NCBI GenBank assembly: GCA_011375045.1
Contig: DRNB01000008.1
Coordinates: 1-35,248 of the forward strand
Origin: Aquifex aeolicus
GTDB taxonomy: Bacteria > Aquificota > Aquificia > Aquificales > Aquificaceae
Length of the DNA stretch: 35,248 bases
Reading direction: 5' to 3'
The notes beneath the pieces are model-generated. The model ran no database searches. It was not told the DNA's origin and saw nothing but the letters and a program-made list of their open reading frames with translations. Below are positions 6,758-14,983 of the stretch, piece by piece; position 1 is the first letter of the stretch, and every line of letters starts with the position of its first letter. A program made the position numbers and the translations under genes.

Positions 6758-7353
6758 TGCTGGGAACGACTTCGGAGCTTATTTTTTCCATTCTTCCCGA
6801 ACTGAGCACGAATGACAGGATAAAGATGCTTGATGTTCTGGTTCCTGTTCTGAAGGAGCAGGAGAAGGATACTGAAAAGAGGGAGAAGATTTCAAAGAAG
6901 GCTTTTCTGGACAGAGGGTATCATTTCGGCTCCAAGAATTTTGAAGGAAGCGACATTCTGCGGAATGCGGTAAGAATAAGACTGGCGGATTACGCTGCCG
7001 GGGTTTCTCTTAAAGAGACTGCTCCTGTTCCCGAAGGCTGGTTTATTGTCGAGACCGTAATGAAATCTCTCGGGAAGGAGGAGCTGTATATCAGGATCGG
7101 GGGTCTTGTGCTGATGAAGGTGGGAGATCTCTGCAGAATTACTTACGGATACTATTATGTGGACATACCTCCCGAGGAAAGGGTAAAAATCTCCTCTGCA
7201 ATAGACAGGAGGCTTTACTACAGAAACGATGAACTCGGGGTTCTGGTAAGAAACGACGGAAGCGTGTTTCTGTTTACAAATCTCGGGGACAGGGTTCACG
7301 TGAAGGAGCCTTACAGGCTGATGATCTTTTTGAGGGTGGGATGCTATGAGTGA
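6757..7353 (+). CDS. Unrecognised transfer-region protein 2
   Basis: 198 residues, soluble, no signal peptide. The N-terminus is helical (NDRIKMLDVLVPVLKEQEKD); the rest is beta-rich (ELYIRIGGLVLMKVGDLC, YGYYYVDIPPEER, LGVLVRNDGSVFLFTNLG). No motif recognised. It overlaps the upstream gene by one base and the downstream membrane-protein gene by eight, implying tight coupling. A cytoplasmic partner of the following membrane protein is a reasonable guess from context only. Confidence 0.6.
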   Translation: MLGTTSELIFSILPELSTNDRIKMLDVLVPVLKEQEKDTEKREKISKKAFLDRGYHFGSKNFEGSDILRNAVRIRLADYAAGVSLKETAPVPEGWFIVETVMKSLGKEELYIRIGGLVLMKVGDLCRITYGYYYVDIPPEERVKISSAIDRRLYYRNDELGVLVRNDGSVFLFTNLGDRVHVKEPYRLMIFLRVGCYE

Positions 7354-8077
7354 GAGGATCAGCATAATTCCGGACTCCGAAGGGGAAAGGGAAGTTAAGC
7401 TTAACTTCAACAACCTGTGGTCTTTTCTTTCTTCTCTGGATTATTTGAGATTCCTTGAATTTGAAGGTGCTTTCAGAAATCTCGGGTCAGAAAATCTTTA
7501 CTACGTGGAAGAAAGAATTGAGCTTGTAAACTTTGTGCTCAGGCATGTAGTTCTATGGATAAACCTTGCATATCTGATCATTATAGTATCGGGTTACTTT
7601 ATCTTCAAAGAGAAGTTTTTGATTCTGCACCTTGTTTTTTCGCTCATTTACTTCATAGGCGGCATCTGGTTTGTTCACAGATACACGGTGGGTCGGGGTT
7701 ATCTTTACATGGTTGTCAGGAATTTTCTCATGTTTTTAACTATATTTGTATTTTTTAGCTGGATTATTACCGAATTTATATCCTTCTGGCTTGTTCCCAG
7801 GCTCTGGAGAATGTTTGAGATCTGGCTTTTTGATCCCTATTCACAGCAGGGAGTTATAAATGAGATTCTGTATCCTGCTGCTCTGTTTGTTTACAATCTG
7901 ATCAAGCCTCATCTTTACGATCTTTTCGGAACAAAGAAGTTCCTGATCTGGTATTTTGCTCTTGCTCCTGTGAAGGTTTTTTCTGTAATTTTTCCCTTTA
8001 TTTACTTTCTGATTTACTCGAAGCTTTCCGGCGGCTACATGGAAAATCTCAACAGGACACTCAGAAAAAGGGCTTGA
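7346..8077 (+). CDS. Multi-pass inner-membrane protein (possible TraG-position substitute)
   Basis: 243 residues. About 65 polar N-terminal residues precede four to five hydrophobic segments (LWINLAYLIIIVSGYFIF; FLILHLVFSLIYFIGGIWFV; FLMFLTIFVFFSWIITEFI; a helix before NLIKPHLY; FALAPVKVFSVIFPFIYFLI). No sequence family recognised. F-type systems normally carry traG, a large polytopic protein, after traH; it is absent here, and this is the only strongly hydrophobic protein at that place. A TraG/VirB6-like role is inferred only from position and topology. The stop codon overlaps the -35 of the pilin promoter. Confidence 0.6.
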   Translation: MSERISIIPDSEGEREVKLNFNNLWSFLSSLDYLRFLEFEGAFRNLGSENLYYVEERIELVNFVLRHVVLWINLAYLIIIVSGYFIFKEKFLILHLVFSLIYFIGGIWFVHRYTVGRGYLYMVVRNFLMFLTIFVFFSWIITEFISFWLVPRLWRMFEIWLFDPYSQQGVINEILYPAALFVYNLIKPHLYDLFGTKKFLIWYFALAPVKVFSVIFPFIYFLIYSKLSGGYMENLNRTLRKRA

Positions 8078-8102
8078 CATATTAGAAAAAAGCAACTATA
8101 CT
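8074..8102 (+). promoter_or_regulatory. Promoter of the pilin/assembly operon
   Basis: TTGACA (8074-8079), 17-bp spacer TATTAGAAAAAAGCAAC and TATACT (8097-8102), giving a transcript start about 24 bases before the traA ATG. The -35 overlaps the stop codon of the preceding gene. This is the best copy of the motif shared across the element. Confidence 0.85.
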
Positions 8103-8132
8103 GAACTAAAACAGCTTTGGAGGTGAAAGATC

Positions 8133-8426
8133 ATGAGGCTGAGCGGGCAGGAAGCTGCACTTGCTCTGTTTATGCTGTTTTTAGCGGGGACAGCTTTTGC
8201 AGGAACAGGAGGTGCCGAACTGAGTCCCATATGGGATGAAATTTCTCAGGGACTGCAGGGATTCTGGGGAAAGATAGTTGCAGCCGCCATGGTAGGTCTA
8301 TCCATATGGATAGCCAAGGAAGGGAGATACATATCGGCTCTTGCCGTCTTCATAATGGGAATGGTCATAGGGTTTATTCCCGGAATCGTGGATTCGAGAT
8401 ACGCGCTTACTTTCCTCGGAACCTGA
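8133..8426 (+). CDS. traA: Pilin TraA/VirB2-like
   Basis: 97 residues. A signal peptide of about 23 residues ends in AFA before GTGGAEL, leaving a mature protein of about 74 residues with two hydrophobic helices (KIVAAAMVGLSIWIA and ISALAVFIMGMVIGFIPG) joined by a short polar turn (KEGRY). This is the form of F-type and VirB2 pilins, which wait in the inner membrane before assembly. It directly precedes traL as in F. GGAGGTGAAAGATC precedes the ATG, and the gene is the first after its promoter, fitting a highly expressed structural protein. The F pilin is N-acetylated by TraX; no TraX is seen here. Confidence 0.8.
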   Translation: MRLSGQEAALALFMLFLAGTAFAGTGGAELSPIWDEISQGLQGFWGKIVAAAMVGLSIWIAKEGRYISALAVFIMGMVIGFIPGIVDSRYALTFLGT

Positions 8427-8705
8427 ATGGAGGAGCACAAGCTTCCCCGGTATCTCCATGCTCAGCCCCAGCTTTTGAACTGGGAGCTGGATGAAATAAT
8501 GGTGTGGTTTCCCTTTGTGGGGGTGGGGATCATAGTGAACCAGGCACCTCTTTTTGCTCTTGTGGGATACCTGATCATGAGGTTCTACAGCAGGCTGAAA
8601 AACAACAGGCAGGATGGGTATCTCATACACTTCTTTTACAGGCTTGGTCTTTACAATCCGAAGGGGAAGTTTCCCGAGTACTGGATTAGGGAGCTGGTGA
8701 GGTGA
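8427..8705 (+). CDS. traL: Conjugal transfer protein TraL
   Basis: 92 residues. The start KLPRYLHAQPQLLNWELDEI fits the TraL pattern (R-x-L, then W-E-x-DE), followed by two hydrophobic stretches (VWFPFVGVGIIV, LFALVGYLIM) and a basic tail. TraL corresponds to VirB3, an inner-membrane protein needed for pilus assembly. The ATG immediately follows the traA stop with no gap. The C-terminus overlaps traE by four bases. Confidence 0.88.
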   Translation: MEEHKLPRYLHAQPQLLNWELDEIMVWFPFVGVGIIVNQAPLFALVGYLIMRFYSRLKNNRQDGYLIHFFYRLGLYNPKGKFPEYWIRELVR

Positions 8706-9250
8706 AGTATTTTGACTTAATTTCCAAGCTTGATGCGCAGACGAGGTTTCTCGGACTTACTGCAACCCTGCTTGCTGCGGGGCTTCTCTTCATGTCCTTC
8801 ACCACCTACTCGCTTTATTCGAGGAAAACCGTTGTTATTCTTCCACCGAAGGTGGAAAAGGAGTTCTGGGTTGCAGGGAATACGCTGTCCTCCTCGTATC
8901 TTGAGCAGGTAGCTTACTACATAGCGGACAGGGTAATGACAGTTTCTCCCCAGAACGTTGAAAGTTCCCTCGACATGATAAGACCTTTCTTCAGCACGGT
9001 TCCTGAAGATTTGAAGAAGCTTGACAGAGTTTTTGTGAAAATAGCAAAGACCGTTAAGGAAAACGACTACTATCAGGTTTTTTATCCCCTGCGGTTCAGG
9101 ATTGATCAGAAAAGGAGCAGGCTTGTTGTGGAGGGGATGGTCAGGAAGATGAGCGGGATGCAGTATATCGGACAGGAGAGGAAAACTGTGGTGATCAATT
9201 TTTACGTAAGAAACGGTCGGTTTTTCGTGAAAGGTATAGAGGTCAATTGA
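8702..9250 (+). CDS. traE: Conjugal transfer protein TraE
   Basis: 182 residues with one N-terminal membrane helix (LGLTATLLAAGLLFMSF) and a periplasmic domain starting with the family-typical VILPPKVEKEFWV and SSSYLEQVAYYIADRV...SPQNVES. TraE is the F-type counterpart of VirB5/VirB8-like assembly proteins. GTG start overlapping the traL stop (GTGA). Length and order (L-E-K-B) match F. Confidence 0.9.
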   Translation: MKYFDLISKLDAQTRFLGLTATLLAAGLLFMSFTTYSLYSRKTVVILPPKVEKEFWVAGNTLSSSYLEQVAYYIADRVMTVSPQNVESSLDMIRPFFSTVPEDLKKLDRVFVKIAKTVKENDYYQVFYPLRFRIDQKRSRLVVEGMVRKMSGMQYIGQERKTVVINFYVRNGRFFVKGIEVN

Positions 9251-9260
9251 GGCATGAGGC

Positions 9261-9965
9261 ATGAGAAGGATACTTCCTGTTCTTGGGCTGGTTTCCCTTG
9301 TATTGGGAAAGGATTTTCAGGTTGTAGAGGGGAGCGGATACCACTACGTTGAGATTTCACTGACTGACGTAAACAGGATCGTGTGTTCTTCGGAAATAAC
9401 AGGGGTAGTTTATTCGAAGGAGAAGAGTATAGAGATCAAGAGGAAGGGAAGAAATGCATGGGTGAAGATACTTCCCACGAAAAAGGGGGAGAAGATTGAG
9501 TATCCCTCGTATCCAAGGGAAGTTTATATAGAATGCGGGGGGCTGGTATTCTCCCTGATACTTTTACCCAGGAAGATTCCGGCAGCCACGGTTGTTCTCA
9601 AGGTTCCTCATGAAGATGATGCGAGAGCGAGGGAGTTTGAAAAGAAAGCCGGGAGTTACGAGAAGCTTATTCTTTCCCTGATTCGCCATGCATACAGGGA
9701 GGTTCCTCCGCCCGGTTACAGGGTTAAGAAAGAAAACAGAAAGGTCAGGGAGTTCAAGGAGCTTGATCTTTATCTCTTGAAAAGCTACGAAGGGAGCAGG
9801 TATGTTATCGAGGAGTATCTGATAACCGCAAAGGAGGACGTTCACCTTACCGAAGGTTCCTTTGTCCCTTACATCCGCTTTCCCGCAGCCCTTTCCATAG
9901 TTAAGCCGAGGCTGAAAGCCGGTGAAAGCACAAGGCTTCTTGTGGTCAGGTTGAGGGAAGAGTGA
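9261..9965 (+). CDS. traK: Conjugal transfer protein TraK (VirB9-like)
   Basis: 234 residues. A short signal peptide (MRRILPVLGLVSLVLG) is followed by an all-beta protein with the TraK feature of an early VEISLTDVNRIVC motif. TraK forms, with TraB and TraV, the envelope-spanning core complex that links the inner and outer membranes and corresponds to VirB9 with secretin-like features. The stop codon abuts the traB start. Length is near the F homologue (~240). Confidence 0.85.
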   Translation: MRRILPVLGLVSLVLGKDFQVVEGSGYHYVEISLTDVNRIVCSSEITGVVYSKEKSIEIKRKGRNAWVKILPTKKGEKIEYPSYPREVYIECGGLVFSLILLPRKIPAATVVLKVPHEDDARAREFEKKAGSYEKLILSLIRHAYREVPPPGYRVKKENRKVREFKELDLYLLKSYEGSRYVIEEYLITAKEDVHLTEGSFVPYIRFPAALSIVKPRLKAGESTRLLVVRLREE

Positions 9966-11143
9966 TGCTCGAGAAGTTCGAGGGAGAAAAAAGGAAGCAG
10001 TACCTCGTTCTGGGAGCTGCTTTTGCGATAGGGGTTGGGGTAATTCTGTTCCTTTCAGAGCAGACGGGGAAGAAAAAGAAGGAGAAGCCCGCACCGGTTC
10101 CTCAGATAAAGGTGGTGGAGGAGAAGAAGGTAGAGGAAGAAACCTTCAAGAGTGTTTATGGGAGAAAGCTTCTTGAGCAGGAGGAGGAGATAGAGAAGCT
10201 GAAGCGGGAGCTTGAGAAGCTCCGAAAGGAGAATGAAAGCTTGAGGGAGAAGAAGGCTTCAGGGTTCAGATCCTATGCGGTGTCTCCCCCTCCACCTCCT
10301 CCACCTCCCGGATCCGGCGGAGGGACTTCTGGATCCCCACCTCCTTCTTCCCCTCCCCCTCCGCCACCTCCTACCGCTTCATCTCAGCCGCCCAAAGGAC
10401 CTCCTCAGACTCAGGTTCTAACCGATTTGATAGTTCTGGACATTGCAGAAAGTAAGGAAGAGAAGAAGGAAGCTGTGGTCAGGAAGGTGGGGAGGAAGAA
10501 AAGCGGGAAGTTTGTCGGGGATGTAATCCCTGCGGGATCCTTTGTTCCCGGGATTCTTCTCAACGGATTGAACGCTCCTGCGGGAGGAAAGGCTCTCAGC
10601 AATCCTCTTCCCGTTCTCATCAGGCTAACCGATCTTTCCATCCTTCCCAATCGCTTCAGGGTGGACATCAGGGACTGTTTTGTGGTGGGAGCGGGATACG
10701 GAGATCTGTCCTCTGAGAGGGCTTACATCAGACTTGAAACTCTTTCCTGTGTAAAGGAAAGCGGGGAAGTGGTGGAGAGGAAGGTGGAGGGCTACGTATC
10801 GGGAGAGGACGGGCTTGTAGGACTTGCGGGAAGAGTAATAACGAAGCAGGGGCAGATTCTTGCGAGAACTCTTGTTGCGGGTTTTCTTGAGGGGGTTTCA
10901 AGAGCTTTTCAGTATTCCGGAACGAATGTGATTATCAATCCCCAGGGAGCCATCCAGACGGTGGATCCCCGGCAGGCTCTTCGGATCGGGCTCTTTTCCG
11001 GAGCGGCGGAAGCCACCAGAAAGCTGGCGGACTTTTACATGAAGCTGGCAAATCAGATGTTTCCCGTTGTAGAGGTGAATGCGGGAAGGAAGGTAGATGT
11101 AGTTTTCCTCAAGAGTGTTGATCTTGGAGGGACCGGCGGATGA
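9965..11143 (+). CDS. traB: Conjugal transfer protein TraB (VirB10-like)
   Basis: 392 residues from ATG 9965 (GTG 9962 also possible). A membrane helix near residues 14-32 is followed by a charged coiled coil (about 65-98), two proline blocks (about 108-148, including PPPPPPPP) that could span the periplasm, and a VirB10-type beta-barrel domain from about 185 (IPAGSFVPGILLNGL; NPLPVLIRLTD; VEGYVSGEDGLVGLAGRV; TLVAGFLEGVSRA). TraB is the core-complex scaffold that couples the inner-membrane ATPases to the outer-membrane channel. Overlaps traK by one base and the next gene by four. Confidence 0.92.
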   Translation: MLEKFEGEKRKQYLVLGAAFAIGVGVILFLSEQTGKKKKEKPAPVPQIKVVEEKKVEEETFKSVYGRKLLEQEEEIEKLKRELEKLRKENESLREKKASGFRSYAVSPPPPPPPPGSGGGTSGSPPPSSPPPPPPPTASSQPPKGPPQTQVLTDLIVLDIAESKEEKKEAVVRKVGRKKSGKFVGDVIPAGSFVPGILLNGLNAPAGGKALSNPLPVLIRLTDLSILPNRFRVDIRDCFVVGAGYGDLSSERAYIRLETLSCVKESGEVVERKVEGYVSGEDGLVGLAGRVITKQGQILARTLVAGFLEGVSRAFQYSGTNVIINPQGAIQTVDPRQALRIGLFSGAAEATRKLADFYMKLANQMFPVVEVNAGRKVDVVFLKSVDLGGTGG

Positions 11144-11334
11144 AAGGGATTCTGATCCTGTGCGTTTTTCTTTCCCTGCTTGTCGGTTCATGCGGCGGGT
11201 TACTTCTCCCCTATCATGAGGAACCTCTCTGCAGGAGAGAGGGAACCGTAGGTTTCTGCGGAAGTTTAAGCGAGATATACCGGGACATGGAAGAAAATCC
11301 TGAAAAATACGGTATTGGAGGAAGCGGACTGTGA
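11140..11334 (+). CDS. TraV N-terminal-like lipoprotein
   Basis: 64 residues. The signal ends in the lipobox LVGSC, so the protein should be anchored by a lipid. The mature part has two cysteines in the context PLCRREGTVGFCGSLSEIY, which fits the N-terminal TraV signature (Cys near the start, then C...G.C.S..E.Y). Typical TraV is 150-200 residues and carries in addition a C-terminal WIAPY-like domain; that part is missing here but is found in a separate lipoprotein two genes downstream. ATG overlaps the traB stop (ATGA). Likely part of the outer-membrane ring of the core complex. Confidence 0.65.
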   Translation: MKGILILCVFLSLLVGSCGGLLLPYHEEPLCRREGTVGFCGSLSEIYRDMEENPEKYGIGGSGL

Positions 11335-11774
11335 GAAAGCTGTTTCTTTTTCTATGCTTTTCTTTTACCGCTTTAGCTCAGCCCGGACTTGTTTATGAAC
11401 CTCCATCCGTATCTAAGCTGGAGGTTTACCTGTTTGCCGGTAAACCCGGAGGGGGTAATTACCATCTTGCTGGAGGCTTTGACTGGAGGATCGGGTATCC
11501 CTTCCTTGCGGGGGTTTTCTATGAAAAAGAGGAGGGCATGGACGGGGTAGGAGCAAGGGTGAAGGTTCGCATTCCTCTTTTCTGGAGATTCAAGAACGAC
11601 TTTTCCTTCGGAACTGTTTTTGAGAGGAGGTTTCGGGAAAGGGTAGGTTTTCTTGTTCAAATGGAGCAGGCAGCTTTTTTGAGGAGATCGTTTTCTTTCA
11701 GACTTCTTGAAGGCTATATCTTCGGAAGCAGGGAGGTAAGAAGATGGGTAATAGCGGTCGGCTTTGGTTTTTAG
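11331..11774 (+). CDS. Small outer-membrane-like protein between TraV halves
   Basis: 147 residues. Signal peptide MRKLFLFLCFSFTALA is followed by alternating hydrophobic/polar residues (SKLEVYLFAG, YHLAGGFDWRIG, FLAGVFYEKE, GVGARVKVRI, DFSFGTVFERRF, RVGFLVQMEQA, WVIAVGFGF) and a C-terminal phenylalanine, the signature of outer-membrane beta-barrels inserted by the BAM machinery. The length would allow about eight strands. No family recognised. GTG start overlapping the previous stop (GTGA). It overlaps the next gene by 31 bases, so it is embedded in the core-complex operon. Confidence 0.6.
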   Translation: MRKLFLFLCFSFTALAQPGLVYEPPSVSKLEVYLFAGKPGGGNYHLAGGFDWRIGYPFLAGVFYEKEEGMDGVGARVKVRIPLFWRFKNDFSFGTVFERRFRERVGFLVQMEQAAFLRRSFSFRLLEGYIFGSREVRRWVIAVGFGF

Positions 11775-12181
11775 GACTGGGCGTTTTTCTTTTTTCCTGT
11801 GCGGGGATAAAGGACTGGGACAGGTATGAGAAGTATCAGGCGGATAGAAATTTCAGCAGGCAGAAGTATGAAGAAAAGTTGCTCGAAGAAAGGGTGAAGA
11901 AGAAGATGGAAAAGGGAGAAGATCTTTACGAGAAGGAGGTAAAGAAAGCGATAGTTTCCCTTCTCAGGGAACCTCCTGCTCCTGTTAAGGCTCCCGATAC
12001 GGTGCTGAGGGTGCTGATTCTTCCCTATGTGTCGCAGGACGGGGCTCTCAACACCGCAAAGTATGTTTTTCTGAGGGTGGAAGAAGGCCGCTGGATACTG
12101 GGGGATTATCTTATCGGAGGGAAGGAGGGAGTAAAGCTTCTCACTCCTCTGAAGGAAGGGGGAAAGGATGAAGGTAAGTGA
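11744..12181 (+). CDS. traV: TraV C-terminal-like lipoprotein
   Basis: 145 residues. The signal ends in FLFSC, a lipobox. A helical, charged linker (about residues 28-75) leads to PPAPVKAPDTVLRVLILPY, then ALNTAKYVFLRVEEGRWILG, which aligns by eye with the TraV C-terminal domain (PLRTxxxVLRxWIAPYxDxxGxLHxPSYVYxxVxxGxW). TraV is the outer-membrane lipoprotein of the F-type core complex. The N-terminal cysteine-rich part of TraV is absent and appears as its own lipoprotein at 11140-11334. GGAGGTAAGAAG precedes the ATG. Overlaps traC by 14 bases. Confidence 0.72.
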   Translation: MGNSGRLWFLGLGVFLFSCAGIKDWDRYEKYQADRNFSRQKYEEKLLEERVKKKMEKGEDLYEKEVKKAIVSLLREPPAPVKAPDTVLRVLILPYVSQDGALNTAKYVFLRVEEGRWILGDYLIGGKEGVKLLTPLKEGGKDEGK

Positions 12182-14651
12182 GTGGAAGAAGCTTTTTGAG
12201 AGGGCAAACGTGGTGGACTTTCTTCCGTGGTTTCAGTATGAGGATGGGGTGTATTTTCTGAGGGATGGAGGTATGGGAGGGATATTTGAGTGTGATCTGC
12301 TTATCGGAACCAACAAGAACGCTTACTCCGCACTTCAGGATATGCTGAAAGGCATTCCCGAGGGTTACACTGTTCAGTTTATTTTCCTGGCGAGCCCGGA
12401 CATTTCCGAAGAGCTGACATATTTCAAATACATCAAGAAGGGTGCGATCGGTCAGCTGGAGAGTGAGGTAATTGAGAGCTACACGGGATTTTTGAAGGAT
12501 CATACGCTCCGTGAGATTTCCGATGCTTTTCCCGTTCCCGTGAGGGATTACAGACTTCTGATAGCGGTTAAGCAGGGAGGTAAGAGCAGGGTTCACGGGG
12601 TGCTGGAGGGATTCTGGAAGAAGTTTATCGGCAAATCCGAGGAGGAAATAGCCGATCTCAATGTCCGCTACGATGAGATAAGGAAGGTGCTTTTGAGGGT
12701 GGAAAGTCAGCTGAGATCTGCAGGTTTCAATCCCCGTGTTTGTGAACCCTCAAGGTTGATATTCATTCTCTACCCCTTCTTCCACATGGGAAGGGATTAT
12801 GAAGACAAGCCTGCATGGGATGGAAGTGATGTAGCGGACTGTCTTGTGGAAAACGACTTCAAGATGGAGGTTCATGAGGACTACGTTTTGATAGATGGGG
12901 TGTATGGGAAGTCCCTCTGCGTGAAGGGGTATCCCGAAAAGTGGTCTTCCGCCGAGAGCTACTTTTACCGGGGGAATCCCATTACGGGAGCGGGGATATC
13001 CTGTCCTTACATACTCGCTCTCAACGCTGTCAAGCTTCCCGAATCCGAGAAGAGCAACATAAAGAGGAATGCAGCCATTGTTCTTTCCCAGAGGCTTCCC
13101 TATGCTCTTTTTCCCCGTCTGAGGCTCAAGCACGAGGATCTTACGTATGCGATGGAGATTATAGAGAACAAGGGGGAAGATGTATGGTATGTGAACCTTT
13201 CGCTGTTTGTTTTCGGCAGGGACGAGAAGAGTCTTGAGGACGGCACAGCGGATGCCAAGAAATACTTTAACACCCTCGGCTTCAGACTTGAGGAAGACAA
13301 ATACATCAACCATGCAGTATTTCTGTCAAATATGCCTCTGGGGTATGATCTTAAAACTCACAAGTTTCTGGGAAGGGGAAGGGCGTTATTTACCTTTAAT
13401 GTAGCCGATCTTGCTCCCGTATACGGAGATCCCAAGGTATTCGGAAAGCCGGAGCTTCTCTTCATAGCTCCTTCGGGACAGCTGACGGGGTTTGATCTTT
13501 TTTCTGCCGGTCAGGGCGGATACAACGGTTTTATGGTGGCAACCACGGGAGCCGGGAAGAGTGTGTTTCTGGAGTATGTATCGCTCATGTATTACCTCGG
13601 TGGAAGGAAAGTCAGGATCATAGATATAGGTGGAAGCTATGAGAGGTTCTGCAGGAACTTTGGGGGAACATACATATCGGTTTCTTATGAAAGACCCATG
13701 TCGGTAAATCCTTTCAGCCTTGTGGAAAATGAGGAAATGCTCAACGAGTATATGGAGTTTCTTGTGTCCCTGCTTCTTCTGATGGGGGGATCAAAGGATC
13801 CTCAGACCTTTGCACAGCAGGAAAAGGTTTTGAGGTCTTATCTGGAGCAGGCTATCAGGGAAGTTTACTCTGAACGTGGAAAGGAAACGAATATAGATGC
13901 GGTTGTGAACTTTCTCAGGAGTTTTGAGGATGCCGGTGATCCGAGGGTAAGGGATTTTGTGGTTGCCATGAGACCCTACACTTCCGAGGGTTCCTATGGA
14001 GTATTTTTCAACCGGCCCTCCGAAGTTGATCTTTCCAACCCGATAGTGGTGATAGACAACACCTACATAGAGGGAATGCCCGAGCTGATGGATCCTCTTC
14101 TGATGGTTTTTACCTTTCATGTGTCCAGGGAGGTTTACACCTCAAAGAAGAAGGAGGGACTGGTGTGCATAATAGATGAAGCACACAAGTTTCTCGGCAA
14201 ACCAAAAATAGACGTCTTTGTGGAGCAGGCTTACAGAAGGTTCAGGAAGGACGGTGCAAGTATTATCATGGCTACCCAGGGTTTTAACGACTTCATGGGT
14301 GAGCACGCTCTTTCGAAAGCAGGTCGTGCGGCGGTGGAAAACTCCTTCTGGCAGTTTTTCATGATGCAGAACTCTGCGTCCAGAAATGCTCTCAAGCGTG
14401 AGAAGAGTATAGATCTCAGCGAGTTCGAGGAAAAGCTCATGGACAGCACCAGAACCGTGAAGGGGCACTATTCGGAGATATTCATCAAGACGGAGCTGTT
14501 TTCGGTTAAGGTGAGACTTGTTCTTGATTCCTTCCTCAAGGCGATGTTCTTCACCGATCCGCAGGTGAGGAGAAGGATTCACGAGCTTGTGGACAGCGGA
14601 ATGTCTTACATGGAAGCGGTCAAAAGGCTTGAAGAGGAGATGAAGGTGTGA
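12168..14651 (+). CDS. traC: TraC/VirB4 assembly ATPase
   Basis: 827 residues, typical TraC length. N-terminal domain begins with VVDFLPWFQYEDGVYFLRDG, the TraC/VirB4 pattern. The ATPase core has Walker A TTGAGKS at 459-465, Walker B VCIIDEAHKF with D670-E671, and the VirB4 motif MATQGFNDF about 40 residues later. TraC sits on the cytoplasmic face of the inner membrane and powers pilus assembly and substrate transfer. It overlaps traV upstream and trbI downstream (GTGA). No disruption seen. Confidence 0.95.
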   Translation: MKVSEWKKLFERANVVDFLPWFQYEDGVYFLRDGGMGGIFECDLLIGTNKNAYSALQDMLKGIPEGYTVQFIFLASPDISEELTYFKYIKKGAIGQLESEVIESYTGFLKDHTLREISDAFPVPVRDYRLLIAVKQGGKSRVHGVLEGFWKKFIGKSEEEIADLNVRYDEIRKVLLRVESQLRSAGFNPRVCEPSRLIFILYPFFHMGRDYEDKPAWDGSDVADCLVENDFKMEVHEDYVLIDGVYGKSLCVKGYPEKWSSAESYFYRGNPITGAGISCPYILALNAVKLPESEKSNIKRNAAIVLSQRLPYALFPRLRLKHEDLTYAMEIIENKGEDVWYVNLSLFVFGRDEKSLEDGTADAKKYFNTLGFRLEEDKYINHAVFLSNMPLGYDLKTHKFLGRGRALFTFNVADLAPVYGDPKVFGKPELLFIAPSGQLTGFDLFSAGQGGYNGFMVATTGAGKSVFLEYVSLMYYLGGRKVRIIDIGGSYERFCRNFGGTYISVSYERPMSVNPFSLVENEEMLNEYMEFLVSLLLLMGGSKDPQTFAQQEKVLRSYLEQAIREVYSERGKETNIDAVVNFLRSFEDAGDPRVRDFVVAMRPYTSEGSYGVFFNRPSEVDLSNPIVVIDNTYIEGMPELMDPLLMVFTFHVSREVYTSKKKEGLVCIIDEAHKFLGKPKIDVFVEQAYRRFRKDGASIIMATQGFNDFMGEHALSKAGRAAVENSFWQFFMMQNSASRNALKREKSIDLSEFEEKLMDSTRTVKGHYSEIFIKTELFSVKVRLVLDSFLKAMFFTDPQVRRRIHELVDSGMSYMEAVKRLEEEMKV

Positions 14652-14983
14652 GGTGGTATGACTACGTGCTTGTTCTTGTGCTGGTAGTTTCCTCAGGAGT
14701 TCTTTCCTACTTTTCTGCGATCAGGGAGATAGAAAGCAGATTCAGAGTTGTAGATATAGTGAGCTTAATAAATGAGGAGAAGGAAAGGATCATAAAAGCT
14801 GATTTACCGCTGGAGGAAAAGGAAAAAAAGTTCGGGGAGTTTCTTGTTAACCTTGAGAAAATCCTGAACTCTTACGAAGGACTTGTTCTTATACGACAGG
14901 CTGTGGTTGGGGGAAGTTTTTATGAGGACATTACTGCAGAAGTTAGAAGAAAGCTTAAAGCAAAAGGAAAAGGAGCTCACTAA
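14648..14983 (+). CDS. trbI: F-type conjugation protein TrbI
   Basis: 111 residues. One N-terminal membrane helix (VLVLVLVVSSGVLSYFS), then VVDIVSLINEEKERI and a C-terminal LVLIRQAVVGGSFYEDIT AEV element matching the TrbI pattern (vvsld...; vllspAVvaG..DiT..v). In F, TrbI is an inner-membrane protein that affects pilus retraction. It follows traC directly, as in F. The 3' end overlaps the peptidase gene by 62 bases in another frame. Confidence 0.78.
   Translation: MRWYDYVLVLVLVVSSGVLSYFSAIREIESRFRVVDIVSLINEEKERIIKADLPLEEKEKKFGEFLVNLEKILNSYEGLVLIRQAVVGGSFYEDITAEVRRKLKAKGKGAH

Noticed and set aside
10285..10400. CCTCC-rich repetitive DNA
   Set aside because: It is the coding sequence of the TraB proline-rich linker, not a separate repeat element or CRISPR.
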